Part shown: positions 18,048 to 27,064 of the stretch, piece by piece | How positions within the stretch are numbered: the stretch's first letter is position 1 | How the letters are laid out: every line of letters starts with the position of its first letter | NCBI RefSeq assembly: GCF_002216065.1 | Contig: NZ_CP022282.1 | Span: forward strand, 558,001 to 622,000 | DNA length: 64,000 bases | DNA from: Chryseobacterium sp. T16E-39 | GTDB lineage: Bacteria; Bacteroidota; Bacteroidia; Flavobacteriales; Weeksellaceae | Reading direction: 5' to 3' | Notes under the pieces: generated by a model | The model's input: only the letters and a program-made list of their open reading frames with translations | What the model was told of the DNA's origin: nothing | Databases searched by the model: none | Made by a program: the position numbers and the translations under genes

Positions 18048-18079
18048 CAAATTTAGCGCTAAAAACTGGCTTTATCAAA
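18048..18079 (-). promoter_or_regulatory. Promoter with overlapping 12-bp palindrome, for the thioesterase-araC unit
   Basis: Read on the minus strand, a -33 TTTG (complement of 18076-18079) is followed after 20 bases by the -7 box TAAATTTG (complement of 18048-18055). The perfect palindrome TTTAGCGCTAAA at 18052-18063 covers the left part of the -7 box, an ideal place for a repressor or metal-responsive regulator. The nearest candidate is the AraC-type protein encoded in this unit. Confidence 0.6.
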
Positions 18080-18550
18080 TGAATAATATTCAGTTATTAA
18101 AAGTGTATTATTTATTCCCTCAATCGATAACGTATGGATCTATTTTCATAAATCGGGTAGTATAAATCATCGGTAAATTATATAGTATTTATAAGTATTT
18201 AGAAATAATTCAATAGTATGATGATATTTATGTGATTTTGATCGGTGAATTATTTTAATTTAAAGATTTCTACTATATATCAGGTCTTTTTATGAAGTAT
18301 ATAGTGTTAAATAAACTTTAAAATTGTGTTTTTTGCTTGTTTTTGAAAACGAATAACCTGTTGATTGTTAATTATTTACTTTCATAGATTCAAAAAGAAG
18401 TTATAAAATAGTCATAAAAAAGCTTTGAATTGATATTTTTAATTGTATCTTGCGAACGTTTATATTTGGAATCAATATTTGTTCATTTAATATATGTTGC
18501 TTTTCTTTTATATACCAAATTTTTATTAATTATTATAATTTTATTTAACA
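18080..18550 (+). promoter_or_regulatory. AT-rich intergenic region with tandem promoters for the RRM gene
   Basis: This long AT-rich gap has no credible open frame. Near its right end two promoter-like arrangements point at the RRM gene: TTTG at 18424-18427 with TATCTTGC at 18446-18453, and a perfect -7 box TATATTTG at 18461-18468. Either gives an untranslated leader of about 75-95 bases, longer than usual in this window. A structured leader of the cold-inducible RNA-binding-protein kind is possible but I cannot demonstrate one. I see nothing else in the left part (18080-18400). Confidence 0.5.
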
Positions 18551-18916
18551 ATGAACATTTTTGTTTCAAACATCAATTACTCAACTAAAGAGTACGAATT
18601 ACAAGATTTATTCGCAGAATTTGGAGAAGTATCTTCTGCAAAAATCATCACTGACAAAGAAACTGGCCGTTCAAGAGGTTTTGGTTTCATTGAAATGGGT
18701 GAAGAAGAAGGAAAGCAAGCTATTGAAGCTCTTAACGAGAAAGAATTCAACGGAAAAACACTTAACGTTTCAGAAGCTAAACCAAGAGAGGAGAAGCCAA
18801 GAAGAAGTTTCGATAACAACAGAGGTGGTGGTTATGGAAACAACAGAGGTGGAAACGGTGGTGGATACGGCGGTGGTAACAACCGTGGTGGAAACGGCGG
18901 TGGAAATCGTTGGTAA
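18551..18916 (+). CDS. Glycine-rich RNA-recognition-motif protein
   Basis: The 121-residue protein has one RRM (residues 1-78) with RNP2 IFVSNI at 3-8 and RNP1 RGFGFIEM at 42-49. Residues 90-121 are a Gly/Asn/Arg tail made of repeats such as NNRGG and GGGYGG. This layout matches cyanobacterial Rbp and plant GRP proteins, which act as RNA chaperones, often under cold stress. Bacteroidota commonly have such proteins. The aromatic residues of RNP1 that stack on RNA bases (Phe44, Phe46) are present. It is monocistronic with its own terminator. Confidence 0.93.
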   Translation: MNIFVSNINYSTKEYELQDLFAEFGEVSSAKIITDKETGRSRGFGFIEMGEEEGKQAIEALNEKEFNGKTLNVSEAKPREEKPRRSFDNNRGGGYGNNRGGNGGGYGGGNNRGGNGGGNRW

Positions 18917-18923
18917 AAAATAT

Positions 18924-18949
18924 AAGCGGCTTTTAAGCCGCTTTTTTTA
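18924..18949 (+). terminator. Intrinsic terminator of the RRM gene
   Basis: The stem AAGCGGCTT / AAGCCGCTT has a two-base gap and is followed by seven Ts. Confidence 0.85.
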
Positions 18950-19013
18950 TATCCTTTATTCTGATTATATCTTTAAATGTGTTCTTCCAAAGGGAGAATT
19001 TTTTTATTCAAGG

Positions 19014-19481
19014 CTAGTCTTTTTTCTTCTTTTTCTTTTTATCCCGAGATTTTTTCTCTTTTTTCGGATTAAGAATCTCGTTTGCTATTTCCAGTTTTGG
19101 TGCTTTAGCTTTTACCGGTTTCATTTCAATCTTAAGATCAAAATACTCTTTTAAATCCTCCTGGGATATTAATTTTTCATTAAATAGAAATTGTAAGATC
19201 TCTTTTCCTGAATCGTGGAAAAAATTATGTGAAAGTTCTTTTAAAAGAAACTTCTTATAATTTTCATGAGGTATTGTTACTGTGTATTTAAAAATTCTGC
19301 CTTCTTTCTGTGTAGAAAGATATCCTTTTTCAACCAGGATCTTCAAATAAGTTGATACTGTATTTTGATGGGGCTTAGGTTCCGGATGCTGCTCCATAAC
19401 ATCTTTCAAATAGAATGAATCGAGCTTCCAAAATAGCTTCATTAAATTTTCTTCGGCAGTAGTAAGATGATTTATTTTCAT
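19014..19481 (-). CDS. BlaI/MecI/CopY family repressor-like protein
   Basis: I start at the ATG at 19479-19481 (MKINHLTTAEENLMKLFWKL), giving 155 residues. The in-frame ATG 33 bases upstream would add MQYTLSPLEYL and overlap the PAP2 gene; BlaI proteins normally begin close to the TxAE helix. The winged helix spans about residues 5-75 (MEQHPEPKPHQNTVSTYLKILVEKGYLSTQKEGRIFKYT). The C-terminus ends in a long basic tail of Lys, Asp and Arg, unusual for the family. No BlaR-type sensor or beta-lactamase is adjacent. Its target is unknown. Confidence 0.85.
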   Translation of the reverse strand: MKINHLTTAEENLMKLFWKLDSFYLKDVMEQHPEPKPHQNTVSTYLKILVEKGYLSTQKEGRIFKYTVTIPHENYKKFLLKELSHNFFHDSGKEILQFLFNEKLISQEDLKEYFDLKIEMKPVKAKAPKLEIANEILNPKKEKKSRDKKKKKKKD

Positions 19482-19489
19482 AAGATATT

Positions 19490-20092
19490 CTAAGGGTGAA
19501 AGTGTATATTGCAATAAAGATAGAGAAAAGAAATTAAAAATGCTATTCCTGCACCCATAAATACTTCTTTTACTGTATGCCTCTTAAGGATTACTCTTGT
19601 TATTCCTACAATAGTTGCTATACCCAACCATACAAGCCCCATTTTCCAGTTTGATGAATAAAATAAAGCTGCAACGAATACATTGAAAGAAGTATGCATC
19701 GAACTTTTAATGAAAAAGTTACTTATCTGTAAGGCAAAAAGTAGGATCAATATAAACAACATTAAGAAATCTATAGACCCATTTTTAATGTAATGGAAAA
19801 GAAGATAAACAATTACCGTGATCGCAGCAAAAATATAAAAGGTCTTTCTCTGGACTCTGTTTGAAACATCCATATTAGTATACCGCCCAGTTTTTACATT
19901 CCAGATCAGCCAGGCAATTACGGGAACTATAATGATCAGTAAAATCGGAAGAAAGTATGTAATTGATTCTTTAAGGGAATATTCTTGAGTGCTTTTATAA
20001 ATGAAGAATAAAAATAAAGACACCAGAGGACTGAAAAATTCAGAGATAATTCTTGAAATTTTGTGTATAGGTGATGTTTGTTTTTCTTCCAT
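19490..20092 (-). CDS. PAP2-like membrane protein
   Basis: The 200-residue protein has about six hydrophobic segments. SSMHTSF followed later by RVILKRHTVKEV resembles the SxxHxxF and RxxxxRH phosphatase motifs of the PAP2 (type 2 phosphatidic acid phosphatase) family. The expected first motif KxxxxxxRP is not clear, so lipid-phosphatase activity is uncertain. It is nine bases upstream of the BlaI-like gene, so the two probably share a transcript. Confidence 0.7.
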   Translation of the reverse strand: MEEKQTSPIHKISRIISEFFSPLVSLFLFFIYKSTQEYSLKESITYFLPILLIIIVPVIAWLIWNVKTGRYTNMDVSNRVQRKTFYIFAAITVIVYLLFHYIKNGSIDFLMLFILILLFALQISNFFIKSSMHTSFNVFVAALFYSSNWKMGLVWLGIATIVGITRVILKRHTVKEVFMGAGIAFLISFLYLYCNIHFHP

Positions 20093-20172
20093 GTTTAAAT
20101 TAAAAACTCAAATATAACATTATAAGTAAAAAAACAATTGGTCGGTATACAATAAAAACAAAGTTTTTTTTA

Positions 20173-20180
20173 TAATTTTG
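20173..20180 (+). promoter_or_regulatory. Promoter -7 box of pdhA
   Basis: TAATTTTG matches TAnnTTTG, 37 bases before the pdhA ATG. Confidence 0.5.
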
Positions 20181-20217
20181 CTCAACTATTTCATAATAAA
20201 TAAGCAAGAGCTAGCAC

Positions 20218-21219
20218 ATGAAAGAATTTTCTAAAGAGGTATACCTTAAATGGTATGAAGATATGACAATGTGGAGAAGGTTTGAAGACAAATGCCGTTC
20301 TCTTTATCTAAAACAAAAAATCAGAGGTTTTTTACATTTGTACAATGGTCAGGAAGCTATTCCTGCAGGTTTTACACATGCAATGGATTTAACCAAAGAC
20401 AGTATGATTACGGCTTACAGATGTCATATTCATCCAATGGCAATGGGAGTAGACCCAAAAAGAATCATGGCGGAACTTTGTGGAAAAGCTACCGGGACGT
20501 CAGGAGGTATGGGTGGTTCTATGCATATTTTTAGTAAAGAACACCGTTTTTACGGAGGACATGGTATTGTAGGAGGACAAATTCCTTTGGGAGCAGGTAT
20601 TGCTTTCGCAGATAAATACTTTGACAGAAAAGCAGTAAATATCTGTTTCTTCGGAGATGGAGCAGCTAGACAAGGTTCATTGCATGAAACATTTAATATG
20701 GCTATGAACTGGAAGCTCCCTGTAGTATTTGTTGTTGAAAATAACCAATATGCAATGGGAACTTCTGTAAAAAGAACTGCTAACCACGAAGACATCTATA
20801 AATTAGGATTAGGATATGAAATGCCTTGCCTTGCTGTAGATGCGATGGATCCTGAAAAAGTAGCTGAAGCAGCTTATGAAGCTGTAGAAAGAGCAAGAAG
20901 AGGGGATGGTCCAACTTTTATCGAAGCAAGAACTTACCGTTACAGAGGTCACTCTATGTCTGATGCTGAGCCTTACAGATCTAAAGAAGAAGTAGCTATC
21001 CACAAAAAGGATGATCCAATTGAATTGATAAAAGAGAGAATTTTAGCAAATAACTGGGCTACTGAGGCAGAATTGGAAACTATTGAAAATAAATCTAGAG
21101 ATTTTGTTGACGAATGTGTAGAGTTTATGGAAAATTCTCCTTATCCAACTGAGGAAAAAATCTATGAATATGTGTATGCACAGGAAAATTACCCATTTGT
21201 AGATAAATTAGAAAACTAA
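20218..21219 (+). CDS. pdhA: Pyruvate dehydrogenase E1 component, alpha subunit
   Basis: The 333-residue subunit pairs with E1 beta to decarboxylate pyruvate and pass the acetyl group to lipoyl-E2. The thiamine diphosphate motif is GDGAARQGSLHE ... NNQYAMGT. The regulatory/catalytic loop region YRYRGHSMSDAEPYRSKEE is typical of E1 alpha, as is the early HLYNGQEAIPAGF. It is followed 94 bases later by the E2 gene. No E1 beta gene is present between or beside them, so it must be encoded elsewhere. Confidence 0.95.
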   Translation: MKEFSKEVYLKWYEDMTMWRRFEDKCRSLYLKQKIRGFLHLYNGQEAIPAGFTHAMDLTKDSMITAYRCHIHPMAMGVDPKRIMAELCGKATGTSGGMGGSMHIFSKEHRFYGGHGIVGGQIPLGAGIAFADKYFDRKAVNICFFGDGAARQGSLHETFNMAMNWKLPVVFVVENNQYAMGTSVKRTANHEDIYKLGLGYEMPCLAVDAMDPEKVAEAAYEAVERARRGDGPTFIEARTYRYRGHSMSDAEPYRSKEEVAIHKKDDPIELIKERILANNWATEAELETIENKSRDFVDECVEFMENSPYPTEEKIYEYVYAQENYPFVDKLEN

Positions 21220-21313
21220 AAAATAATATGAGATATGTGATAATGTACTAATTAGTTAATTATCATGTTCCCAATCAAATTATCAAATTAATTCATTATC
21301 ATATTAAAAAATT

Positions 21314-22930
21314 ATGGCAGAAGTAATTACAATGCCTCGTCTTTCCGACACGATGACGGAAGGGAAAGTGGCGAAATGGCATAAAAACGTCGGAGATAAA
21401 GTAAAAGAAGGAGATATTTTAGCTGAAATTGAAACAGATAAAGCTGTTCAGGATTTTGAGTCTGAAATTGAAGGAACCCTTTTATACATTGGTGTAGAAG
21501 AAGGCGGTGCTGCAGCTGTAGATTCTGTTCTTGCAATCATTGGTAATGAAGGTGAAGATATATCTTCATTGAAAGGAGGAGCTGCTCCCGCAGCTGGAGG
21601 TTCTGAAGAGAAAAAATCTGAAGAAGAGGCTAAAACCGAAAATAAAGAAACCAGCGTAGAACAAGCATCTGCTGAAGTTCCTGCTGGTGTAGAAGTTATT
21701 ACAATGCCTAGGCTTTCTGATACCATGACAGAAGGAAAGGTAGCAAAATGGCACAAAAACGTTGGAGATACAGTAAAAGAAGGAGATCTTCTTGCTGAGA
21801 TCGAAACCGATAAAGCTGTTCAGGATTTTGAATCAGAATTTAATGGAGTACTATTAAAGCAGGGTGTTGAAGAAAACGGGGCAGCTCCTGTTGATTCAGT
21901 ATTAGCAATTATAGGACCTGCAGGAACTGATGTTTCAGGCGTAGGTGCTGCAAAACCAGCTGCTCAGACTTCTGAGAAACCAGCTGAACAAAAAGTGGAA
22001 ACTCAATCAGAAGATAAACCTGCTGCTCAGCCGGTAAGTTCATCATCTACAGATAGAGTTGCTATTTCTCCTCTGGCTAAAAAAATAGCACAGGAAAAAG
22101 GGGTGGATATCCATGGTGTTCAGGGTTCAGGAGAAAACGGAAGAATTGTAAAGAAAGATATTGAAAATTATCAGCCTTCTCAGGCAAAACCTGCTGCTTC
22201 TGCTCCGACTGCAAGTCCAGCCGCTCAGGTAGCATTAAGTTTTGTTCAGGGGGAAGATACAGAAACTCCAAACTCTCAGGTAAGAAGTATTATTGCAAAA
22301 CGTCTTGCTGAAAGTAAGTTCTCTGCTCCTCATTACTACCTTATGGTAGAGATCAACATGGATAAAGCAATTGAGGCCAGAAAAGAAATCAATTCTTTAC
22401 CGGATACTAAAATTTCTTTCAATGATATGATCATTAAAGCAACTGCAGTTGCTTTAAGAAAACACCCGCAGGTAAATTCTAGTTGGGCTGGAGATAAAAT
22501 CATTCACAGAGGGAATATCAATGTTGGTGTAGCAGTTGCAATTCCTGACGGATTGGTAGTTCCTGTTCTTAAGAATACAGATCAGATGAACTATACCCAG
22601 ATTTCTGCAGCTGTAAAAGATATGGCTTCAAGAGCGAAATCTAAAGGTTTAAAAGCGAACGAAATGGAAGGTTCTACATTCTCGATCTCTAACTTGGGAA
22701 TGTTTGGAATTGAAACATTTACTAGTATCATCAACCAACCGAACTCTGCAATCCTTTCTGTAGGAGCAATCATTGAAAAACCGATTGTTAAGAATGGAGA
22801 GATTGTTGTTGGAAACATTATGAAACTTTCATTAGCATGCGACCACAGAGTGGTAGATGGTGCTACAGGAGCTCAATTCTTACAAACTTTAAAAACATAT
22901 CTGGAAAGTCCTTTGACTTTGTTACTGTAA
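21314..22930 (+). CDS. pdhC: Pyruvate dehydrogenase E2, dihydrolipoamide acetyltransferase with two lipoyl domains
   Basis: The 538-residue core subunit has two nearly identical lipoyl domains, residues about 2-78 and 126-205, with lipoylated lysines Lys43 and Lys167 in EIETDKAVQDFESE. Ala/Pro/Glu-rich linkers separate them. A peripheral-subunit-binding domain (AISPLAKKIAQEKGVDI ... GSGENGRIVKKDIE) lies at about 255-290, and the trimeric catalytic domain with DHRVVDGATG lies near the C-terminus. The two lipoyl domains are also nearly identical at DNA level in places, indicating an internal duplication. It lies behind pdhA and ends at a strong terminator. Confidence 0.95.
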   Translation: MAEVITMPRLSDTMTEGKVAKWHKNVGDKVKEGDILAEIETDKAVQDFESEIEGTLLYIGVEEGGAAAVDSVLAIIGNEGEDISSLKGGAAPAAGGSEEKKSEEEAKTENKETSVEQASAEVPAGVEVITMPRLSDTMTEGKVAKWHKNVGDTVKEGDLLAEIETDKAVQDFESEFNGVLLKQGVEENGAAPVDSVLAIIGPAGTDVSGVGAAKPAAQTSEKPAEQKVETQSEDKPAAQPVSSSSTDRVAISPLAKKIAQEKGVDIHGVQGSGENGRIVKKDIENYQPSQAKPAASAPTASPAAQVALSFVQGEDTETPNSQVRSIIAKRLAESKFSAPHYYLMVEINMDKAIEARKEINSLPDTKISFNDMIIKATAVALRKHPQVNSSWAGDKIIHRGNINVGVAVAIPDGLVVPVLKNTDQMNYTQISAAVKDMASRAKSKGLKANEMEGSTFSISNLGMFGIETFTSIINQPNSAILSVGAIIEKPIVKNGEIVVGNIMKLSLACDHRVVDGATGAQFLQTLKTYLESPLTLLL

Positions 22931-22952
22931 CAGATCCGGATTATGATATCAT

Positions 22953-22980
22953 AAAACCTCTCTAAACGAGAGGTTTTTTA
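22953..22980 (+). terminator. Intrinsic terminator of pdhA-pdhC
   Basis: The stem AAAACCTCTC / GAGAGGTTTT is followed by a run of Ts. Confidence 0.85.
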
Positions 22981-23058
22981 TTTTTTAGACCTTGGAAACG
23001 AATGTATCCCTTGTGATAAAAAAAAGTATAACATTATTAGAGTTTTATTTATATTCAC

Positions 23059-23066
23059 TATTTTTG
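23059..23066 (+). promoter_or_regulatory. Promoter -7 box of the LolD-like gene
   Basis: TATTTTTG fits TAnnTTTG and ends only four bases before the ATG at 23071, so the mRNA would be nearly leaderless. Confidence 0.5.
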
Positions 23067-23070
23067 AAGC

Positions 23071-23739
23071 ATGATTATAGCAAGAAATATCCATAAATCT
23101 TATGGAAATTTAGAAGTATTGAAAGGCGTTGATATCCACATCAAAACAGGAGAAGTCATCTCTATTGTCGGGGAATCGGGAGCTGGAAAATCTACTCTTT
23201 TACAAATTTTAGGAACGTTGGATTCACCGACAAATTCGAAGAATTACAATACTGAAATTACACTGGCAGGAGAATCATTTATCAATATGAATGATAAACA
23301 ACTTTCTAAATTCAGAAACCAGAATATTGGTTTTGTATTTCAATTTCATCAATTGTTACCCGAATTTACGGCACTGGAAAATGTTTTATTGCCTACTAAA
23401 ATTGCTGGAGCCAATGAAAAAGAAGCTTTAGAAAAAGCATATGCATTATTTGAAGACTTAAAAATTGAACAAAGGCTACATCATAAACCTAATCAATTGT
23501 CTGGCGGAGAGGCTCAGAGGGTAGCTGTTGCGAGAGCATTGATCAATTCTCCTAAAACTATTTTCGCTGATGAACCTACCGGTAACCTTGATTCAAAAAA
23601 TGCAGATGATCTGCACCGTTTATTTTTTGATTTAAGAGATAAATATAATCAAACCTTTGTAATCGTTACCCATAATCCAAATCTGGCAGAAATTACAGAC
23701 AGGAAGTTGATCATGAAAGATGGAATGATTATAGAGTAA
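23071..23739 (+). CDS. lolD: ABC transporter ATP-binding protein, LolD-like
   Basis: The 222-residue ATPase has Walker A GESGAGKS at 34-41, the Q-loop, signature [15 protein letters not shown], Walker [14 protein letters not shown] and the switch His in FVIVTHN. The insertion after Walker A ([28 protein letters not shown]) and overall length match LolD, which powers release of lipoproteins from the inner membrane by LolCE. The membrane subunits are not adjacent. The related MacB/FtsE ATPases are possible alternatives. Confidence 0.85.
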   Translation: MIIARNIHKSYGNLEVLKGVDIHIKTGEVISIVGESGAGKSTLLQILGTLDSPTNSKNYNTEITLAGESFINMNDKQLSKFRNQNIGFVFQFHQLLPEFTALENVLLPTKIAGANEKEALEKAYALFEDLKIEQRLHHKPNQLSGGEAQRVAVARALINSPKTIFADEPTGNLDSKNADDLHRLFFDLRDKYNQTFVIVTHNPNLAEITDRKLIMKDGMIIE

Positions 23740-23753
23740 ACCTGCTTTTAATC

Positions 23754-24323
23754 ATGCATAAAAGTATAGTTTTTCTCCTATTGCTTTTTTTATCTTGTGG
23801 CTTTCGTTCACAGACTGCTCTTAGTTTGCCTGAATTTAGAATTAATGAGCTGAAAACTTTTTTAAAAGGGAAGAATTATAATCAGGATCTTGCTGTTTTC
23901 ATTAATTTTAAAGTCCATTCTGGACAATACCGTTATTTTATTTATGACCTTAAAAAGGATAAAATAATTTTACGGGCAATCGTTTCTCATGGTTCGGGTT
24001 CAGTGAATAAAAATTCTGACGCTCTTACTTTTAGTAATAGTGAAGGATCTCATCAATCTTCTTTAGGTAAATATGAGATCAAGGAAAGCTATGTAGGAAA
24101 GTTTGGAAAAGCATACCGATTAAATGGTCTTGATATTACCAATAATAATGCAATGAACAGAGCTATCGTTCTTCATTCTTATGGGTGTGTTCCAGATAAA
24201 GAATCACAAACTCCAGCATGCTTAAGCTTAGGTTGTCCAATGCTTTCATTCAATGCTCTGCAACAAACGGCTCGCTATATTGATTCATCAAAACAGGCTG
24301 TTATTTTGTATGCCTTCTATTAA
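23754..24323 (+). CDS. Exported murein L,D-transpeptidase catalytic-domain-like protein
   Basis: The 189-residue protein has an N-terminal signal peptide (hydrophobic to about residue 20, then FRSQTALSLPE). The C-terminal half resembles the L,D-transpeptidase-related YkuD_2-type domain: ALTFSNSEGSHQSSLGKYEIKESY, RAIVLHSYG and CLSLGCPMLS, with His and Cys in the HSYGC ... SLGCPM region as the presumed catalytic pair. Such proteins would act on peptidoglycan cross-links in the periplasm. It is 14 bases behind the LolD-like gene and probably in its operon. Confidence 0.82.
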   Translation: MHKSIVFLLLLFLSCGFRSQTALSLPEFRINELKTFLKGKNYNQDLAVFINFKVHSGQYRYFIYDLKKDKIILRAIVSHGSGSVNKNSDALTFSNSEGSHQSSLGKYEIKESYVGKFGKAYRLNGLDITNNNAMNRAIVLHSYGCVPDKESQTPACLSLGCPMLSFNALQQTARYIDSSKQAVILYAFY

Positions 24324-24360
24324 AATTTCGTATTTTGTACTTTTAATTTAAACTTTAATT

Positions 24361-25038
24361 ATGTCCATCAAATTTCTTGCAGAAGATGACAGACCCAGAG
24401 AGAAATTTTTACAGAAAGGTAAGGATTCGCTCTCGGATTCTGAACTTTTAGCAATTGTAATGGGAAGCGGAAGTAGAGATGAGACAGCCCTTGAACTGGC
24501 GAGAAAGATTTTATCATCCGTAAATAATAACTGGCATGAGTTAAGTTTATTATCCATTAAAGAACTGATGAAATTTAAGGGAATAGGGGAGGTAAAAGCC
24601 CTTTCTATTGCTACATCTTTAGAAATAGGGCGAAGACGGAGTCGACAGGAAATTTCTGATAAACCGGTGATATCAAACAGTAATGATGCTTATGTAATTT
24701 TTAAAAATCATTTATCTGATTTAAGGACCGAGGAGTTTTGGGCGGTATTTCTTAATCAAAGTAATAAAGTTGTGCAGATTTCCCAGCTAACTCAGGGAGG
24801 CATAAGCCAGTCTATAGTTGATGTCAGAGTTTTATTTAAAATAGCACTGGATAATTTTTCTACGGGAATTATTATAGCCCATAATCATCCTTCCGGAAGT
24901 TTAAAACCTAGTCATGAAGACTTGAAAATTACTCAAAAAGTAAAAGAAGGCGGTTTGTTCTTAAATATTCAGCTTCTCGACCATTTGATCATCACCCAAA
25001 ATACTTATTTTAGCTTCTCAGACGAAGGATTAATATGA
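24361..25038 (+). CDS. radC: RadC family JAB-domain protein
   Basis: The 225-residue protein is a standard RadC: an N-terminal UPF0758 helix-hairpin-helix region (SIKFLAEDDRPREKFLQKG, DSELLAIVMGSG, LMKFKGIGEVKALSI) and a C-terminal JAMM metalloprotease-like domain with HNHPSGSLKPSHEDLKIT, the zinc-binding HxH...S..D motif. Despite the name, a role in DNA repair is not established. It overlaps the next gene by four bases (ATGA). Confidence 0.94.
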   Translation: MSIKFLAEDDRPREKFLQKGKDSLSDSELLAIVMGSGSRDETALELARKILSSVNNNWHELSLLSIKELMKFKGIGEVKALSIATSLEIGRRRSRQEISDKPVISNSNDAYVIFKNHLSDLRTEEFWAVFLNQSNKVVQISQLTQGGISQSIVDVRVLFKIALDNFSTGIIIAHNHPSGSLKPSHEDLKITQKVKEGGLFLNIQLLDHLIITQNTYFSFSDEGLI

Positions 25039-25955
25039 TTAAGAGAGTACGCTATAACGAAATCGATTTTAATAAATATACGCAGTGTTTGGATCATTCC
25101 GAACAGAGGAAATATTCAGCTTCCAAAACTTTTTTAGACGTCACTTCTAAAAAACAATGGGAAATATTGATCTATAATGATTATGAGGCAGTAATGCCGA
25201 TTCCTTATGTGAAAAAATATGGGATAAAGATTGTACATAATCCTATGCTATGTCAACAGTTAGGTATATTTTCAAAAAAAGATGATGCATCTGTTAATCA
25301 AGCTTTTTTAGAATTTTTGACTAAACATTATCTGATACGGGTTTATAATTTCAATGACTGCAATCAGTTTCATTCTAAGCTTGGATTGAAAAAAAACTTC
25401 CTTATTCTGCCTGATTCTTATGAGAAGGTATATGCAAGATATTCTCCTAAAAGAAAAAGAAAATTGAGACTGGATCTTGATACCCAGAATGTTTCTGAAA
25501 TTAAAATACTAAGCTTTAATGAAGCTAAAAGCTTTATAGAGGCTAATATGTTGGGGCTTAATAAAGAAGAAGATTTAGGAGGGTTTTTAAGGATCTTTGA
25601 ATCATTTTATAAACTTGGCCATGTACAGTTTTCTGCTTTTTATTATCGTGATCGTATTATTAATATGATAGCTGTTTATGAAGATGCAAGTACCATGGTA
25701 TTATTGGGAACATTTAATGACAAAGAGCATGTGAGAATTTCAGGTGCATCAGTTCTCATCGATAAAGCGATTAAGGACCATATAGAGACTAAATTATTTG
25801 ATTTTGAAGGTGGAGAGCTTCCTAATATAGAAGAGTTTTTTAGAGGATTTCGCCCGGAATTCAGACCTTATGGCATTTTAGAGAGTTCTGTAAAAACACT
25901 TGCTAAAAATTTAATACAATTATTAATCAAAGGAAGGTTATCTGCACTAAAGTAA
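25035..25955 (+). CDS. Conserved hypothetical protein, GNAT/FemAB-like
   Basis: I recognise no specific function. The 306-residue protein has no signal peptide. Its middle (residues about 130-270: YARYSPKRKRKLRLDL, LGHVQFSAFYYRDRIINMIAVYEDASTMVLLGTFNDKEH, SVLIDKAIKDHIETKLFDFEGG) has the look of the double-GNAT fold of FemAB-like acyltransferases. FDFEGGELPNIEEFFRGFRPEF near the end is the sort of acidic patch found there. Translational coupling to radC by an ATGA overlap is seen; a functional link is not implied. Confidence 0.6.
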   Translation: MIKRVRYNEIDFNKYTQCLDHSEQRKYSASKTFLDVTSKKQWEILIYNDYEAVMPIPYVKKYGIKIVHNPMLCQQLGIFSKKDDASVNQAFLEFLTKHYLIRVYNFNDCNQFHSKLGLKKNFLILPDSYEKVYARYSPKRKRKLRLDLDTQNVSEIKILSFNEAKSFIEANMLGLNKEEDLGGFLRIFESFYKLGHVQFSAFYYRDRIINMIAVYEDASTMVLLGTFNDKEHVRISGASVLIDKAIKDHIETKLFDFEGGELPNIEEFFRGFRPEFRPYGILESSVKTLAKNLIQLLIKGRLSALK

Positions 25956-26036
25956 GGAGAAGATCAGGTATTATTTAGACTGGTTCTAGATATTATTTGT
26001 ACCTTTATAAGGTTATTTTAACAACATATCTCACCT

Positions 26037-26969
26037 ATGTTTAAACAGATTCGAAATTACAAGTTACCCTACGTTATCTATAATTTTTTCAATAAGAATA
26101 AATTAAAACATAATATTCCGTTGTACAAGAAATACGGTGTCAATAAAAGCTATTTTTCAAGTATTTCAAGTAAAGATTTTTCTCACCTTCCACCAACCAA
26201 GAGAGAGGTTTATGATGAAAAATTAAAGAATACTGAGTTCTTTAAAAATTTATCAGAAGAAAATAAGAAAAGTGTATCTGATTACAATGATAATGGATAT
26301 CTTATTCTAAGGAATTACCTTTCTTCTGAAACAGTAGATCAGATCAACAATGAAATCGATAAATTAATGAACGATGGTACCCTCAAATTCCGGTATGGGG
26401 GAAAGCTAATGTTTGCTATTCATCATTCGGAGATTATCCGGCAGATAGGGAATAATAAGAATTTTCTGGACTTTCTCTCAGTATTGCTTGATGGGCAGCC
26501 TAAACTCTTTCAAAGCATTAATTTTATTAACGGAAGCCAGCAAAAAACGCATTCAGATAGTATTCATATGACAACATATCCTTTAGGGGGACTCTTAGGT
26601 GTATGGATTGCTTTAGAAGATGTAGATGAAAATAATGGAGCCCTTCACTATATTCCAGGAAGTCATCAACTCCCTTACTTTTTAAATTCAGATTATGATA
26701 ATGAAGGAAATGCCTTCAAGATCGGAAAACAGAGCTATAAAGCTTATGAAGAATTTTTGGAAAAGAAGGTGCAGGAGCTGGGTTTAAAGAAAGAAATCTT
26801 TAGAGCAAAAAAGGGAGATCTTTTGGTATGGCATGCAAATATTTTACATGGCGGTGAACCTCATTTAGATAAGAACAGAACCCGTAAAAGTCTTGTCTAT
26901 CATTATTTTGACGAAAATAGTGTTTGCTATCATGAAGTAACCCAAAGACCTGCCTTATTCGAATTATAA
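26037..26969 (+). CDS. Phytanoyl-CoA dioxygenase (PhyH) family protein
   Basis: The 310-residue protein is a putative Fe(II)/2-oxoglutarate oxygenase. The metal triad reads His172 and Asp174 in THSDS, and His271 in ILHGG. Arg281 or Arg283 in RTRKSL would bind 2-oxoglutarate. The region GVWIALEDVDENNGALHYIPGSHQLPYF is characteristic of PhyH proteins. In bacteria this family hydroxylates lipids or small secondary metabolites; the substrate here is unknown. It lies alone, 81 bases after the GNAT/FemAB-like gene, and is followed by a membrane-protein gene with its own promoter. Confidence 0.85.
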   Translation: MFKQIRNYKLPYVIYNFFNKNKLKHNIPLYKKYGVNKSYFSSISSKDFSHLPPTKREVYDEKLKNTEFFKNLSEENKKSVSDYNDNGYLILRNYLSSETVDQINNEIDKLMNDGTLKFRYGGKLMFAIHHSEIIRQIGNNKNFLDFLSVLLDGQPKLFQSINFINGSQQKTHSDSIHMTTYPLGGLLGVWIALEDVDENNGALHYIPGSHQLPYFLNSDYDNEGNAFKIGKQSYKAYEEFLEKKVQELGLKKEIFRAKKGDLLVWHANILHGGEPHLDKNRTRKSLVYHYFDENSVCYHEVTQRPALFEL

Positions 26970-27039
26970 TTTCAGAATAATTAAAAGTTATTTATTGCAA
27001 AACCTTCTATAGAAGACATTATCACAAGAATAGTTTTTT

Positions 27040-27047
27040 TACATTTG
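27040..27047 (+). promoter_or_regulatory. Promoter -7 box of the membrane-protein gene at 27065
   Basis: TACATTTG matches TAnnTTTG, 17 bases before the ATG at 27065. Confidence 0.5.
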
Positions 27048-27064
27048 CCTTTTTATAAGTGTAT

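Noticed and set aside
18561..19154. 197-codon frame overlapping the RRM gene
   Set aside because: It is an alternate-frame shadow running through the RRM gene and its terminator.
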